DNA of 64,000 nucleotides from CAXTPV01 sp965276715 (GCA_965276715.1 OZ255622.1:930001-994000); one strand, 5' to 3'. Counted from the stretch's first letter, positions 23,616-31,929 are shown. Program-made: numbers and translations. Notes: generated by a model not told the origin, from the letters alone.

Positions 23616-24035
23616 ATGCGCAAGTTGATGCTCGCGAGCATGGCCGTGCTCGGCCTGGGATTGGGCGCCAACGCGATGGCGCAGGGGGCCGGTGGAAGTG
23701 CGGCCGGGGGCGCCATGGGTGCTGCACCCGGCGGGACAGGCGGCACGACCGCCGGCAGCACTTCCGGAGTCGCGTCCGGCGCGGGCGCGAGCGAAATGGG
23801 TGCGGCGCCGGGCGCCGGCGGTCCGAGCAGCGTGACCGGCGCGACGCCGGGCGGTATCGGCAATCCGGCTGCCGGAGTGCCGTCGGCCGGGCCGCCGTCG
23901 GTCGGCACCGGCGCATCCGCGCTCGGCACCCTGTCGGGGACGACCGGGACATCGGGGGCCGCCGGCGTGACCGGCAGCAATACCAACGTCTCGGGTGGCC
24001 CGGTTGGGGGTCCCAACGCCAGCGGCGGCCACTGA
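23616..24035 (+). CDS. Secreted Gly/Ala/Ser-rich low-complexity protein
   Basis: A 139-residue protein with a clear signal peptide (MRKLMLASMAVLGLGLGANAMAQ) and a mature part of ~115 residues built almost only of Gly, Ala, Ser, Thr and Pro, with no Cys and almost no charge. Short motifs such as GAAPG and TGATPGG recur loosely. An AGGAG ribosome binding site lies 8 bases upstream, supporting expression. No family is recognised; it may be an unstructured periplasmic or envelope protein. It stands between algH and a convergent HAD gene. Confidence 0.72.
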   Translation: MRKLMLASMAVLGLGLGANAMAQGAGGSAAGGAMGAAPGGTGGTTAGSTSGVASGAGASEMGAAPGAGGPSSVTGATPGGIGNPAAGVPSAGPPSVGTGASALGTLSGTTGTSGAAGVTGSNTNVSGGPVGGPNASGGH

Positions 24036-24038
24036 CCG

Positions 24039-24884
24039 CTACCAGACGAAGGACGGCAGCGAGGCGGCGGGCGCCAGTCCCGCCGCCTCGGCCGCCGCGT
24101 CGGCGGCGGCCGGGTTCCCGAGCAGGTGGTGGTGGATCCCGCCCAGGATCCAGATCGACGCGAGCCCAGCGGCGGTCGCGCCCGCGATGTCGGTGGCCAG
24201 CGCGTCGCCGATCGCGCATACGCGCGTCCTCGGTGTCCCGAGGGTCGCGATCACGGGCTCGTAGATCAGCGGATCGGGCTTGCCCACGAGCTTGACGCGG
24301 CCGCCGAGGGCCGCGAATTCGCGGGCGAGCAGGCCCGCGCAGATGATCCGCTCGCCGCCACGCACGATCTCGATGTCAGGGTTGGCGCACAGCATCGGAA
24401 CGTCCAGGCGCGCCGCTTCTCGCAGCAGCGGCAGGTAATGACCGATCGCGGCCGGACGCTCATCGTCCGGCCCGGTGTTGAGCACGTAGTCGGCTTCCGC
24501 CAGGGTCGCGACCGGCTGGTGGGCCACGCCTTCGAGGATGTTGGCGTCACGCGCGGGGCCGAGATGAAACAGGCGCTGTCCGAGGGATGCCACGAACGGG
24601 TCGTCGCGCGCGATCAGCATGTCGTGCGTCACCTCGCCGCTGGTGACGACGCGGTCGTAGAGCGGATCGCCGACGCCGAGCCCGCGCAACTGTTCGACCA
24701 CGAGGCGCGCGCGACGCGGGGCGTTCGACAGCATCACGATGCGCTTGCCGGCGGCGCGGAGATGCCGCAGGCAGTCGATCGCGCCGGGCAGGGCGTGCAC
24801 ACCGTCATGCACGACGCCCCAGAGATCGACGATGAAGCCGTCATGGTCGTGGGCGAGTGCGCGCATGCCGTCGAGATGTCTCAT
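24039..24884 (-). CDS. HAD-superfamily class IIA hydrolase (NagD-like phosphatase)
   Basis: A 281-residue phosphatase of the HAD IIA group. Motif I is FIVDLWGVVHDG (nucleophile Asp near residue 20), motif II is IVMLSNAPRR, the Lys of motif III is in VKLVGKPDPLIYEP, and motif IV is CAIGDALATDIAGATAAGL. A class IIA cap lies between motifs II and III. The DLWGV variant matches the alphaproteobacterial subfamily usually called TIGR01459. Its start overlaps the pyrD stop (ATGA), so it is co-translated with pyrD; a housekeeping role on nucleotide-related phosphates is possible but unproven. Confidence 0.88.
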   Translation of the reverse strand: MRHLDGMRALAHDHDGFIVDLWGVVHDGVHALPGAIDCLRHLRAAGKRIVMLSNAPRRARLVVEQLRGLGVGDPLYDRVVTSGEVTHDMLIARDDPFVASLGQRLFHLGPARDANILEGVAHQPVATLAEADYVLNTGPDDERPAAIGHYLPLLREAARLDVPMLCANPDIEIVRGGERIICAGLLAREFAALGGRVKLVGKPDPLIYEPVIATLGTPRTRVCAIGDALATDIAGATAAGLASIWILGGIHHHLLGNPAAADAAAEAAGLAPAASLPSFVW

Positions 24885-25909
24885 CGGTCGTCCTGGTCGA
24901 GCAGCGCGCGGGCGAGGCGCGGGAGGAGGCTGGGCCCGTTATAGGCGAAGCTGGTGTAGAGCTGGACCAGGTCCGCGCCCGCGTCGAGGCGGCGGGCGAC
25001 ATCGCGTCCGGTGGCGATGCCGCCGCAGGCGATGATGACGAGCGCGCCGCTCCCGCGCGACGCGACCGCGAGGTCTAGCATCGCCATCGCGCGGGCGGCG
25101 AGCGGCGGCCCGGACAGGCCGCCCGCCTCGCCCGCATGCGGGCCGCGCAGGCCGAGTGGTCGGGCGACGGTGGTGTTGGACACGATCACGCCGGTGGCGC
25201 ACGAGGCACCGACGACACGGACCAGGTTGCCGATCGCGGCGTCGGCGAGATCGGGAGCGAGCTTGACCAGCAGCCGCGTGGCGGCCGGCATCCGCGCGCC
25301 CACCGCGTCCAGGATCGCGGCCAGCCGTGCCTCGGTCTGCAGGTCGCGCAACCCCGGCGTGTTGGGCGACGAGACGTTGATGACGACGTAGTCGGCGACG
25401 CCGGCCGCCGCCTCGACCAGTGCCGGGTAGTCGCGCTCCGGATCGGCGCCGTCCTTGTTGATCCCGACATTCAGTCCGACTGGCACGCCGATCCGGGCGC
25501 GCTGGGCACGGAGCCGGGCCACGCACGCCTCGATGCCGCGGTTGTTGAAGCCCATCCGGTTGATCACCGCGCGGTCGGCCTCGAGGCGAAACAGGCGGGG
25601 CGCCGGGTTGCCCGGCTGCGGGCGCGGTGTGACGGTGCCGATCTCGACGAAGCCGAACCCGAGCGCACCGTAGGCCGGAGTGGCCGCGGCGTCCTTGTCG
25701 AACCCGGCGGCGAGCCCGATCGGTGTCGGGAAATCGAGGCCCATGACGCGGCGCGCGAGCCGCGGATCACGACGGATGCCCGGCGTGAGGCGAAGCCGGT
25801 CGGCCATGGCGAGAGCCGACAGGGCGATGCGGTGCGCGCGTTCCGGGTCGAGGCGGCGCAGCGCCCTCTGGGCCGCCGTGGCGAGGAATGGATGCATGGA
25901 TTGGTCCAT
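24881..25909 (-). CDS. pyrD: Dihydroorotate dehydrogenase (quinone), class 2
   Basis: A 342-residue membrane-associated flavoenzyme oxidising dihydroorotate to orotate with ubiquinone. The N-terminal amphipathic stretch (~residues 1-40) precedes the barrel. Motifs are GLAAGFDKDA, NRMGFNNRG, VGINKD, INVSSPNTPGLRDLQ (with the catalytic Ser of class 2), KLAPDL, VSNTTVARP, CGGIATGRD and LYTSFAYNGP. ATG 25909 has an AGGCGG ribosome binding site; ATG 25897 is possible. It overlaps the HAD gene downstream by 4 bp. Confidence 0.95.
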   Translation of the reverse strand: MDQSMHPFLATAAQRALRRLDPERAHRIALSALAMADRLRLTPGIRRDPRLARRVMGLDFPTPIGLAAGFDKDAAATPAYGALGFGFVEIGTVTPRPQPGNPAPRLFRLEADRAVINRMGFNNRGIEACVARLRAQRARIGVPVGLNVGINKDGADPERDYPALVEAAAGVADYVVINVSSPNTPGLRDLQTEARLAAILDAVGARMPAATRLLVKLAPDLADAAIGNLVRVVGASCATGVIVSNTTVARPLGLRGPHAGEAGGLSGPPLAARAMAMLDLAVASRGSGALVIIACGGIATGRDVARRLDAGADLVQLYTSFAYNGPSLLPRLARALLDQDDR

Positions 25910-25987
25910 GCCCGACCGCCTGCCCCGTGGGAAGGATGGCCTGGAGGACGGCTTGCCTCGCGAAAAAGCCACGCGCACAGTCGATGC

Positions 25988-26203
25988 ATGTTCAACGAGC
26001 CGTATCTGGAGACGTGCTGCCGCTCGGCGCTGCACCGGCTGACGATCTGCGGACATGCCGGACGGCCGCCCGGAATGAAGGACGGCCCGTGCCTGCAACG
26101 CCTGTCGGCGATGGGGATGGTGCGGACGCGTGACGATGGGCGCTACGAGATCACCGACCAGGGCCGGGCCCGGCACGCCAGCGAGATCGTGAAAGCGGCC
26201 TAG
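25988..26203 (+). CDS. Small winged-helix-like protein (71 aa)
   Basis: Begins MFNEPYLETCCRSALHRLTI and ends ITDQGRARHASEIVKAA. The central LSAMGMVRTRDDGRYEITDQGRA resembles the wing and last helix of small winged-helix proteins, which hints at nucleic-acid binding, but no family is recognised. Support comes from the junction: its TAG stop shares a base with the GTG start of the S24-like gene (TAGTG), implying translational coupling. It is divergent from pyrD. Confidence 0.6.
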   Translation: MFNEPYLETCCRSALHRLTICGHAGRPPGMKDGPCLQRLSAMGMVRTRDDGRYEITDQGRARHASEIVKAA

Positions 26204-26841
26204 TGTCCATCCGGCACGAGGATCTGTGGCGCGCGCTCGATACGCTGGCGGCCGAGAACGGCATGACGCCGTCGGGCCTGGCGCGCGCGGCGGGCCTGGA
26301 TGCCACGACCTTCAACCGGTCCAAGCGCTGCGGCAATGACGGCCGCCCGCGCTGGCCGAGCACCGAGAGCCTCAGCCGGGTGCTGGCGGCGACCGGCGCC
26401 TCGCTGGAGGGCTTCACGGCGCTCGTCAGCGGCGCGCGGACGCTCAGCCACAGCCGGCGCGAGCGGTATCTTCGGGTGACCGGCGTGCGGCACGAGGCGG
26501 CGCGCGACCGGTTCGACGCCAAGGGCTCGCCGATCGGCCGCGAATGGGAGCGACGCGAGGCGCCGGCGCTGGCCGAGCCGAGCGACTACGGGCTGCGGAT
26601 CGAGACCGAGGATTTCGAGCCGGTGCTGTGCCGCGGCGACCTGCTGATGGTCTCGCCGGAATCGTCGATCCGGACCGGCGACCGGGTCGTCGCCTGCGTC
26701 GAGAAGGACGTGCTGATCGCGCGGCTGCGCGGCCGCAGCGCCACCCATCTGACGTTCGAGAGCCTCGGCCGGCCCGGCCTGCGCCAGGCCGACATGGACC
26801 ACATCCCGTGGATGCACCGGATCACGTGGATCGGGCGGTAG
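26203..26841 (+). CDS. HTH regulator with degenerate S24 peptidase-like domain
   Basis: A 212-residue protein with an N-terminal phage-repressor-type HTH (~residues 8-75: NGMTPSGLARAAGLDATTFNRSKR, PSTESLSRVLAATGASLEGF) and a C-terminal LexA/S24 fold (~120-205: YGLRIETEDFEPVLCRGDLLMVSPES, TGDRVVACVEKDVLIARLRG). Where S24 proteins carry Ser in GDSMEP, this one reads TEDFEP, so the nucleophile is missing although a candidate Lys remains. It is thus unlikely to self-cleave like LexA and may act as a stable repressor. GTG 26203 overlaps the 71-aa gene. It converges on an MFS gene with a 20-bp overlap. Similar chromosomal, non-prophage genes are common in Rhodospirillales. Confidence 0.78.
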   Translation: MSIRHEDLWRALDTLAAENGMTPSGLARAAGLDATTFNRSKRCGNDGRPRWPSTESLSRVLAATGASLEGFTALVSGARTLSHSRRERYLRVTGVRHEAARDRFDAKGSPIGREWERREAPALAEPSDYGLRIETEDFEPVLCRGDLLMVSPESSIRTGDRVVACVEKDVLIARLRGRSATHLTFESLGRPGLRQADMDHIPWMHRITWIGR

Positions 26842-28054
26842 GGTCGGCGAGCGGACCGTCGCTGCTGTCGGGGCCGAGCGTCGCCAGGATCGCGATCAGC
26901 AGCGCCACGGTCCCCACGACGAGTGCGAGCGGCAGCGCGAGGCTGCCGCCGGTCCGGTGCGCGAGCGCCACCTGGAGGTTGGCGTTGGGCGAGGCGATCA
27001 GGTTGCCGAGCTGGTAGACCAGTCCGGGGAAGGTGGCCCTGATCGCGGCCGGCGACAGCTCGTTGAGATAGGCCGGCACCATGCCCCAGGCGCCCTGGAT
27101 GCAGAACTGCATCAGCACGGCCCCGATGCCGATCCGCAGCGGCGTCGTCGAGTAGGCCCAGAGCGGCAGCAGCGGCAGGGCCAGCAGGGCCGCGATCGCG
27201 ATCGCGCGGCGCCGTCCGATCCGCTCGGACAGCGTGCCGAAGAACAGGCCGCCCGCCATCGCGCCGAGATTGTACAGCACGACGATCAGGGTGACGGTGT
27301 GGGCGGGGAACTTGAGCTCGTTGTGCAGGAAGATCTTCGGATAGAGATCCTGGCTGCCGTGGCTGAAGAAGTTGAAGCAGGCCATCAGCGCGATCGCGAA
27401 CACCGCGAGCCCGGCATGCGCGCGCAGCACGGCGGCGAGCGACGCGGTGGGTGCGGCGTCGGCCGCGCGCGTGCGCGACAGGGCGCGCTGGGCGAGCCAG
27501 TCGGGGCTCTCGTCGACGCGGCGCCAGACGTAGAGCACCAGCAGCGCGGGCAGCGCGCCCACGACGAACATGCCGCGCCAGCCGAGCAGCGGCTCGGCCA
27601 GGAACAGCAGCGAGGCGAGCAGGTAGCCGGTGGGATAGCCGGTCTGCAGCAGGCCCGAGACCGGGCCGCGCCAGGAGCGTGGGATGCTTTCCATCGTCAA
27701 TGCGGCGCCCACTCCCCATTCGCCGCCGAGGGCGACCCCGAACAGCGCGCGCAAGGCGAGGAAGACCAGGATCGACGGCGACGCGGCCGAACAGAGCTCG
27801 ACCGCCGAGTAGAACAGAATGACCGCCATCAGGACCGGCTTGCGGCCGTGACGGTCGGCGAGGCGGCCGAAGATGAAGGCGCCGATCGGCCGGCAGCACA
27901 GCGTCAGCCACAATGCGGTGACCGATACGCCGACCGAGGTGTGGAAGGTCCGCGCAACGTCGTCGATGATGAAGACGACGATGAAGTAGTCGAACGCATC
28001 GAGCGTCCAGCCACCGTAGCAGGCGAGAACGGTGGCGATCTGTTTGCGTCGCAT
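26822..28054 (-). CDS. MFS transporter, sialate/lactate (SHS)-like
   Basis: A 410-residue twelve-helix symporter with YGGWTLDAFDYFIVVFIID in helix 1, FGRLADRHGRKPVL in loop 2-3 and GVALGGEWGVGAALTMESIP in helix 4/5. These mark the NanT/JEN-type carboxylate:H+ family. ATG 28054 follows GGAAGG at 6-bp spacing; an upstream ATG at 28096 would cross a palindrome and lacks a ribosome binding site. It resembles the transporter at 8580-9818 in motif order, so the genome has at least two. Substrate unknown. Confidence 0.82.
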   Translation of the reverse strand: MRRKQIATVLACYGGWTLDAFDYFIVVFIIDDVARTFHTSVGVSVTALWLTLCCRPIGAFIFGRLADRHGRKPVLMAVILFYSAVELCSAASPSILVFLALRALFGVALGGEWGVGAALTMESIPRSWRGPVSGLLQTGYPTGYLLASLLFLAEPLLGWRGMFVVGALPALLVLYVWRRVDESPDWLAQRALSRTRAADAAPTASLAAVLRAHAGLAVFAIALMACFNFFSHGSQDLYPKIFLHNELKFPAHTVTLIVVLYNLGAMAGGLFFGTLSERIGRRRAIAIAALLALPLLPLWAYSTTPLRIGIGAVLMQFCIQGAWGMVPAYLNELSPAAIRATFPGLVYQLGNLIASPNANLQVALAHRTGGSLALPLALVVGTVALLIAILATLGPDSSDGPLADPTARST

Positions 28055-28092
28055 CGTGACCCTTCCAAACCCGAGGCGTAGAATGCCGGTTT

Positions 28093-28140
28093 CCAAAGGC
28101 TAGCCTTTGGCCGGGTCCAGGGGCAGAGCCCCTGGCTTTT
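28093..28140. terminator. Paired dyads with T-run upstream of the Mop gene
   Basis: CCAAAGGC-TA-GCCTTTGG (28093-28110) is followed by CCAGGGGC-AGA-GCCCCTGG (28117-28135) and CTTTT. On the plus strand this looks like an intrinsic terminator placed just before the ribosome binding site of the Mop gene, in a divergent promoter region. It may be a member of the GC-dyad family, or an attenuator. Confidence 0.5.
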
Positions 28141-28152
28141 CAGGAGCGGGCC

Positions 28153-28359
28153 ATGCGAATTTCAGCGAGAAACGTGCTGAGCGGCAGGATCGTGGCCCTC
28201 ACAAAGGGTGCCACGACCGCGCACGTCGTGCTGGACGCGAACGGGACGCGCGTGACCGCGTCGATCACCAACGAGGCGGTGGACGAACTGGGCCTCGCGG
28301 TCGGCGGCGAGGCGAGTGCGGTGATCAAGGCGTCCGACGTCATGATCGCGGTGGACTGA
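28153..28359 (+). CDS. Molybdopterin-binding (Mop/TOBE) domain protein
   Basis: A 68-residue single Mop domain, the molbindin fold that binds molybdate or tungstate. It begins MRISARNVLSGRIVALTKGA; this NxLxGxI start and the later VVLDANG, ASITNEAVDELGL and GGEASAVIKASDVMIAVD are family hallmarks. An AGGAG ribosome binding site lies just upstream. It precedes the hydroquinone reductase gene by 3 bp and may be co-transcribed with it. Likely a cytosolic molybdate store or sensor partner; no mod transporter genes are nearby. Confidence 0.9.
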   Translation: MRISARNVLSGRIVALTKGATTAHVVLDANGTRVTASITNEAVDELGLAVGGEASAVIKASDVMIAVD

Positions 28360-28362
28360 GCG

Positions 28363-29292
28363 ATGGGGCGGCTCGTCGACGGTGTCTGGGACCCCGACCG
28401 ATCGTTTCCCACCGGCAAGGGGGGCGCGTTCGAGCGGACCACGACGAAGTATCGCGACCGGATCACGCGCGACGGCGAATTCCCCGCCGTCGCCGGCCGC
28501 TACCGCCTCTATGTCTCGCTCGCGTGCCCGTGGGCGCACCGGACGCTGATCGTGCGCCATCTCAAGCGGCTCGAGGACGCGATCGACGTCTCGATCGTCA
28601 ACCCGCACATGGGCGAGGACGGCTGGACGTTCGATCCCGACCGCGCGGTGGTCCCCGATCCCGACGGCGCCCGATGCCTGCGCGAGATCTACCTGCGCGC
28701 CGATCCGCACGGGTCCGGCTCGGTGACCGTCCCGGTGCTGTGGGACCGGGAGCGACGGACGATCGTGTCGAACGAGAGCGCCGAGATCATCGCCATGCTC
28801 GATGACGCCTTCGAGGGCGGCCCGGACCTCGCGCCGCTCGCGTTGCGCGCCGGGATGGCGGCGGTCGACGAGCGCGTCTATCCAGGGCTCAACAACGGCG
28901 TCTACCGGGCCGGCTTCGCGCGATCGCAGGAGGCCTACGACGAGGCGGTGCACGCGGTCTTCGAGACGCTCGCGTGGCTCGAGGAGCGGTTCGCGGACGG
29001 GCGCCGGTTCACGATGGGCGACACGCTCACGCTGACCGACATCAAGATCTTCACCACCCTGGTGCGCTTCGATCCGGTCTATGTCGGCCATTTCAAGTGC
29101 AATGTGCGCAGGCTGGTCGATCATCCCCTGCTGTGGGACTTCGCCCGGCGCGTCTTCCAGCATGACGGCATCGCGACGACGGTCGATTTCGACCACATCA
29201 AACGACACTATTACGGCAGCCATCCGGCCATCAATCCGACCGGGATCGTGCCGGTGGGACCGGCCATCGACTTCCTCACCCCGGTGGATTGA
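28363..29292 (+). CDS. Glutathionyl-hydroquinone reductase (Xi-class GST, YqjG/ECM4-like)
   Basis: A 309-residue enzyme reducing glutathionyl-hydroquinones. The thioredoxin-fold half carries the catalytic Cys in YVSLACPWAHRTLIVRHLK (~residue 55), followed by a helical GST C-terminal domain (LNNGVYRAGFARSQEAYDEAV, DTLTLTDIKIFTTLVRFDPVYVGHFKCN). The SxxCPWAHR motif separates Xi-class from other GSTs, and the length is normal. It starts 3 bp after the Mop gene; the SemiSWEET gene follows 7 bp later. Confidence 0.92.
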   Translation: MGRLVDGVWDPDRSFPTGKGGAFERTTTKYRDRITRDGEFPAVAGRYRLYVSLACPWAHRTLIVRHLKRLEDAIDVSIVNPHMGEDGWTFDPDRAVVPDPDGARCLREIYLRADPHGSGSVTVPVLWDRERRTIVSNESAEIIAMLDDAFEGGPDLAPLALRAGMAAVDERVYPGLNNGVYRAGFARSQEAYDEAVHAVFETLAWLEERFADGRRFTMGDTLTLTDIKIFTTLVRFDPVYVGHFKCNVRRLVDHPLLWDFARRVFQHDGIATTVDFDHIKRHYYGSHPAINPTGIVPVGPAIDFLTPVD

Positions 29293-29299
29293 CGAGCCG

Positions 29300-29611
29300 A
29301 TGAATGCGATCACCGTCATCAGCCTGTTCGCGGCCACGTTGTCGATGGTGAGCTACGTGCCGCAGGCCTGGTCGATCATCCGCAAGCGAAACACCGACGG
29401 CATCTCGCTCAAGATGTACATCATCACGGTGGCCGGCTTCGTCGCGTGGCTGACCTACGGGCTGCTGCTGATGCAATGGGCGATCATCGTGCAGAACATC
29501 ATCTGCCTGGGGCTGTCGGCATTCATCCTGACGATGAAGCTGTTGCCGCGACGGCAGACCGAAGCGGTGGCGGAGGCGATGGCCCCGGCGGCACTCGCCG
29601 AAAAGGGTTAG
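29300..29611 (+). CDS. SemiSWEET-type sugar transporter (PQ-loop)
   Basis: A 103-residue three-helix protein. The PQ-loop signature MVSYVPQAWSIIRKRNTDGIS (within residues ~15-36) and the following AWLTYGLLLMQWAIIVQN match bacterial SemiSWEETs, which work as dimers to move small sugars across the inner membrane. ATG 29300 lies 7 bp after the preceding stop. The sugar is unknown. The C-terminal ~20 residues are a short Ala-rich tail. Confidence 0.88.
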   Translation: MNAITVISLFAATLSMVSYVPQAWSIIRKRNTDGISLKMYIITVAGFVAWLTYGLLLMQWAIIVQNIICLGLSAFILTMKLLPRRQTEAVAEAMAPAALAEKG

Positions 29612-29621
29612 CGGGAGCCAC

Positions 29622-30344
29622 ATGCAGGCCTGGCAGGCGACGAGACTCTCGCCCGATCTCCGCATCGATGTCGTCGAGCGGCCGGCGCGGCCGGACGCGG
29701 CCGCGCTGCGCGAGGTCGACCGGCTCTGGGACGAGGCGCGACGCGCCAATCCGGCCCTGTTCAACGGGCGCGTGTTCTCGGCCGACCACGTCGCTTCGGG
29801 CTGCATCGTCGGACACTGGAGCGAATACCGGTTCGGCTACGCGCAGATCCGGCAGCCCTCGCTGCATGACGCGCTCGGGGTGCGGCCGGTCGCCGTCAAC
29901 GGCGTCGTGCGTTGCCCCGAGGGGATCGTGTTCGGCAGGCGTGATGCGAACGCGGTCTACCAGGCGGGTCAATGGCAGTGCCCGCCCGCGGGCAGCATCG
30001 AGAGCCGCGCGGGCGCCGACGGCGTCGACCTCGCGGCCCAGCTCGCCTTCGAGCTCGAGGAGGAGCTCGGCCTCGCCGTCACCGAGATCCGGTCCCTGCG
30101 TCCGTTGTCGGCCGTCGAGCATCCCGGCAGCCATGTCCTCGACATCGGCATGAGCGTCGAGACCGGCGTGGGCGCCGCCGACATCATGGCCCGGCAGCGT
30201 CGCGCGCGAGGATGCGCGGAATACGACCAGATCGTCGTCGTGCCGGTCGATCAGGTCAGACGGCGGATCGACGAGTGGGCGGAGAGCCTGGTGCCCCCTG
30301 CCCGCTTCTTCCTGGCCCTCGTCATCGAGGGGTCGTCCCGCTGA
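29622..30344 (+). CDS. Nudix-like protein
   Basis: A 240-residue soluble protein. The C-terminal half carries a Nudix-box-like segment: a Gly-containing start (PPAGSIE near residue 123) and AAQLAFELEEELGLAV (~residues 140-155), equivalent to REUxEExGU, with the usual Arg replaced by Phe. The Glu cluster needed for Mg2+ remains. The N-terminal ~95 residues (WDEARRANPALFNGRVF, SEYRFGYAQIRQPSL) resemble those of long Nudix proteins acting on sugar nucleotides or related diphosphates. Substrate unknown. It begins 10 bp after the SemiSWEET gene. Confidence 0.7.
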   Translation: MQAWQATRLSPDLRIDVVERPARPDAAALREVDRLWDEARRANPALFNGRVFSADHVASGCIVGHWSEYRFGYAQIRQPSLHDALGVRPVAVNGVVRCPEGIVFGRRDANAVYQAGQWQCPPAGSIESRAGADGVDLAAQLAFELEEELGLAVTEIRSLRPLSAVEHPGSHVLDIGMSVETGVGAADIMARQRRARGCAEYDQIVVVPVDQVRRRIDEWAESLVPPARFFLALVIEGSSR

Positions 30345-30359
30345 TCGGCTCGCCTGTCT

Positions 30360-30902
30360 TCAGGCGGCGAACAGGGTGACGATCGCCTCGCAGAAGGCCG
30401 GCAGATCCTTCGGATTGCGCGACGTCACGAGATGACGGTCGCGAACCACGGTCTCGTCGACCCAGATCGCGCCCGCGTTCTCGAGATCCTTCCGCAGCGA
30501 CGGCCACGACGTCATCGTGTGTCCCTTGACGCCGCCCGCGTCGATCAGCGTCCAGGAGCCGTGACAGATGGCGGCGATCGGCTTGCCATGCTCGACGAAA
30601 TGGCCGACGAATCGGACCGCGCGCTCGTCGATCCTGAGCTTGTCCGGATTGGTCGTCCCGCCGGGCAGGACCAGCCCGTCATAGTCGCTCGATGTCGCAT
30701 TGGCGATCTCGCGGTCGACCGGGATCCTGGCCGCCGGCTCCACGTCGTTGTTCATCGCCTGGATGGCGTCGGTCTTGGGCGAGACCACGACGACCGTCGC
30801 ACCTGCGTCGCGCAAGGCCTTCAGGGGCTCGGTCAGCTCGACTTCCTCGACACCGTCGGTGGCAAGGATGGCGATGGTGCGCCCGCTCAGATTGGCTGCC
30901 AT
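30360..30902 (-). CDS. DJ-1/PfpI family protein
   Basis: A 180-residue class I glutamine amidotransferase-like protein of the PfpI/YhbO branch. It has the N-terminal TIAILATDGVEEVELTEPLKAL with the conserved Glu, VLPGGTTNPDKLR, and the nucleophile-elbow Cys in IAAICHGSWTLIDA (~residue 113). Relatives act as glyoxalase-III-like or stress-protective enzymes. ATG 30902 has a GGGAG ribosome binding site about 9 bases upstream; an in-frame ATG at 30962 is less likely. It converges on the Nudix-like gene and is divergent from the FAH gene. Confidence 0.9.
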   Translation of the reverse strand: MAANLSGRTIAILATDGVEEVELTEPLKALRDAGATVVVVSPKTDAIQAMNNDVEPAARIPVDREIANATSSDYDGLVLPGGTTNPDKLRIDERAVRFVGHFVEHGKPIAAICHGSWTLIDAGGVKGHTMTSWPSLRKDLENAGAIWVDETVVRDRHLVTSRNPKDLPAFCEAIVTLFAA

Positions 30903-31032
30903 GAATTCCGTCTCCCGAATGATCGATGGCTGCCCAACGGCGCCGGGTGCGTTCCTTTCCATCGCCCGCGGTCAACTGGACGGGAGCGCCGTCCTCGTTC
31001 AGTCGTTTCCGCCGGAGCATGGAGGACAGGCG

Positions 31033-31872
31033 ATGAAATTGCTGCGTTACGGACCCCAGGGACTGGAGCGGCCGGCCCTGCTCGACGCGAGCGGCGCGAT
31101 GCGCGACCTGTCGGGCATCATCCCCGACATCGACTCGCGCACTCTGCGAGGCCTGGACGACCGTCTGGCGACGATCGCGGTCGCCGACCTGCCGCTCGTG
31201 GACGGCACGCCGCGGATCGGGCCCTGCGTGGGCGGGGTCGGCAAGTTCATCTGCATCGGCCTCAACTACGCCGACCACGCGGCCGAGACGGGTGCCCGGA
31301 TCCCGAGCGAACCGATCCTGTTCGCCAAATGGAACTCCGCGATCTGCGGGCCGAACGACGACGTCGAGATCCCCCGCGGATCGGTCAAGACCGACTGGGA
31401 AGTGGAGCTCGGCGTGGTGATCGGCACCGGCGGCCGCTACATCGAGGAGGCGCGCGCCATCGATCACGTCGCCGGCTATTGCGTGGTCAACGACGTCTCC
31501 GAGCGCGAATACCAGCTCGAGCGCGGCGGCACCTGGGACAAGGGCAAGGGACACGACACTTTCGGACCGATCGGTCCCTGGCTCGTCACGCGCGACGACG
31601 TCCCCGACCCGCAGGATCTGCATCTGTGGCTCGAGGTGGACGGCGAGCGCATGCAGGACGGGAGCACGCGCACGATGATCTTCGGTGTTGCCCATCTGAT
31701 CGCCTATCTGAGCCGCTTCATGAGCCTGCAGCCGGGCGACGTGATTTCGACCGGGACACCGCCGGGCGTAGGGATGGGCAGGAAGCCGCCGGTCTATCTG
31801 CGCGCCGGCCAGACGATGCGGGTCGGGATCGACGGGCTGGGGGAGCAGCTTCAGAGGGTGGTGCAGGCGTAG
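31033..31872 (+). CDS. Fumarylacetoacetate hydrolase family protein (2,4-diketo-3-deoxy-sugar-acid type)
   Basis: A 279-residue FAH-fold hydrolase splitting an acylpyruvate C-C bond. The metal site is DWEVELGVVIG (two Glu) with a following Asp in VVNDVSEREYQLERGG. KFICIGLNYADHAAETG and GDVISTGTPPGVGMG are the FAHD signatures. The sequence style is that of 2,4-diketo-3-deoxy-L-fuconate/rhamnonate hydrolases, fitting the sugar-acid island to its right. ATG 31033 has a strong GGAGG upstream. It converges on the beta-hydroxyacid dehydrogenase gene across a pair of terminator-like hairpins. Confidence 0.87.
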   Translation: MKLLRYGPQGLERPALLDASGAMRDLSGIIPDIDSRTLRGLDDRLATIAVADLPLVDGTPRIGPCVGGVGKFICIGLNYADHAAETGARIPSEPILFAKWNSAICGPNDDVEIPRGSVKTDWEVELGVVIGTGGRYIEEARAIDHVAGYCVVNDVSEREYQLERGGTWDKGKGHDTFGPIGPWLVTRDDVPDPQDLHLWLEVDGERMQDGSTRTMIFGVAHLIAYLSRFMSLQPGDVISTGTPPGVGMGRKPPVYLRAGQTMRVGIDGLGEQLQRVVQA

Positions 31873-31873
31873 G

Positions 31874-31918
31874 CCAGGGGTTCCACCCCTGGACCCCGGC
31901 TGGGGCGAGCCGCCCCAG
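31874..31918. terminator. Paired GC-rich hairpins at a convergent junction
   Basis: CCAGGGG-TTCCA-CCCCTGG (31874-31892) and CTGGGGCG-AGC-CGCCCCAG (31900-31918) lie between the convergent FAH and dehydrogenase genes. The placement suits bidirectional termination. There is no T-run, so they may instead be REP-like elements. Confidence 0.55.
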
Positions 31919-31929
31919 ACCCGCGACAG

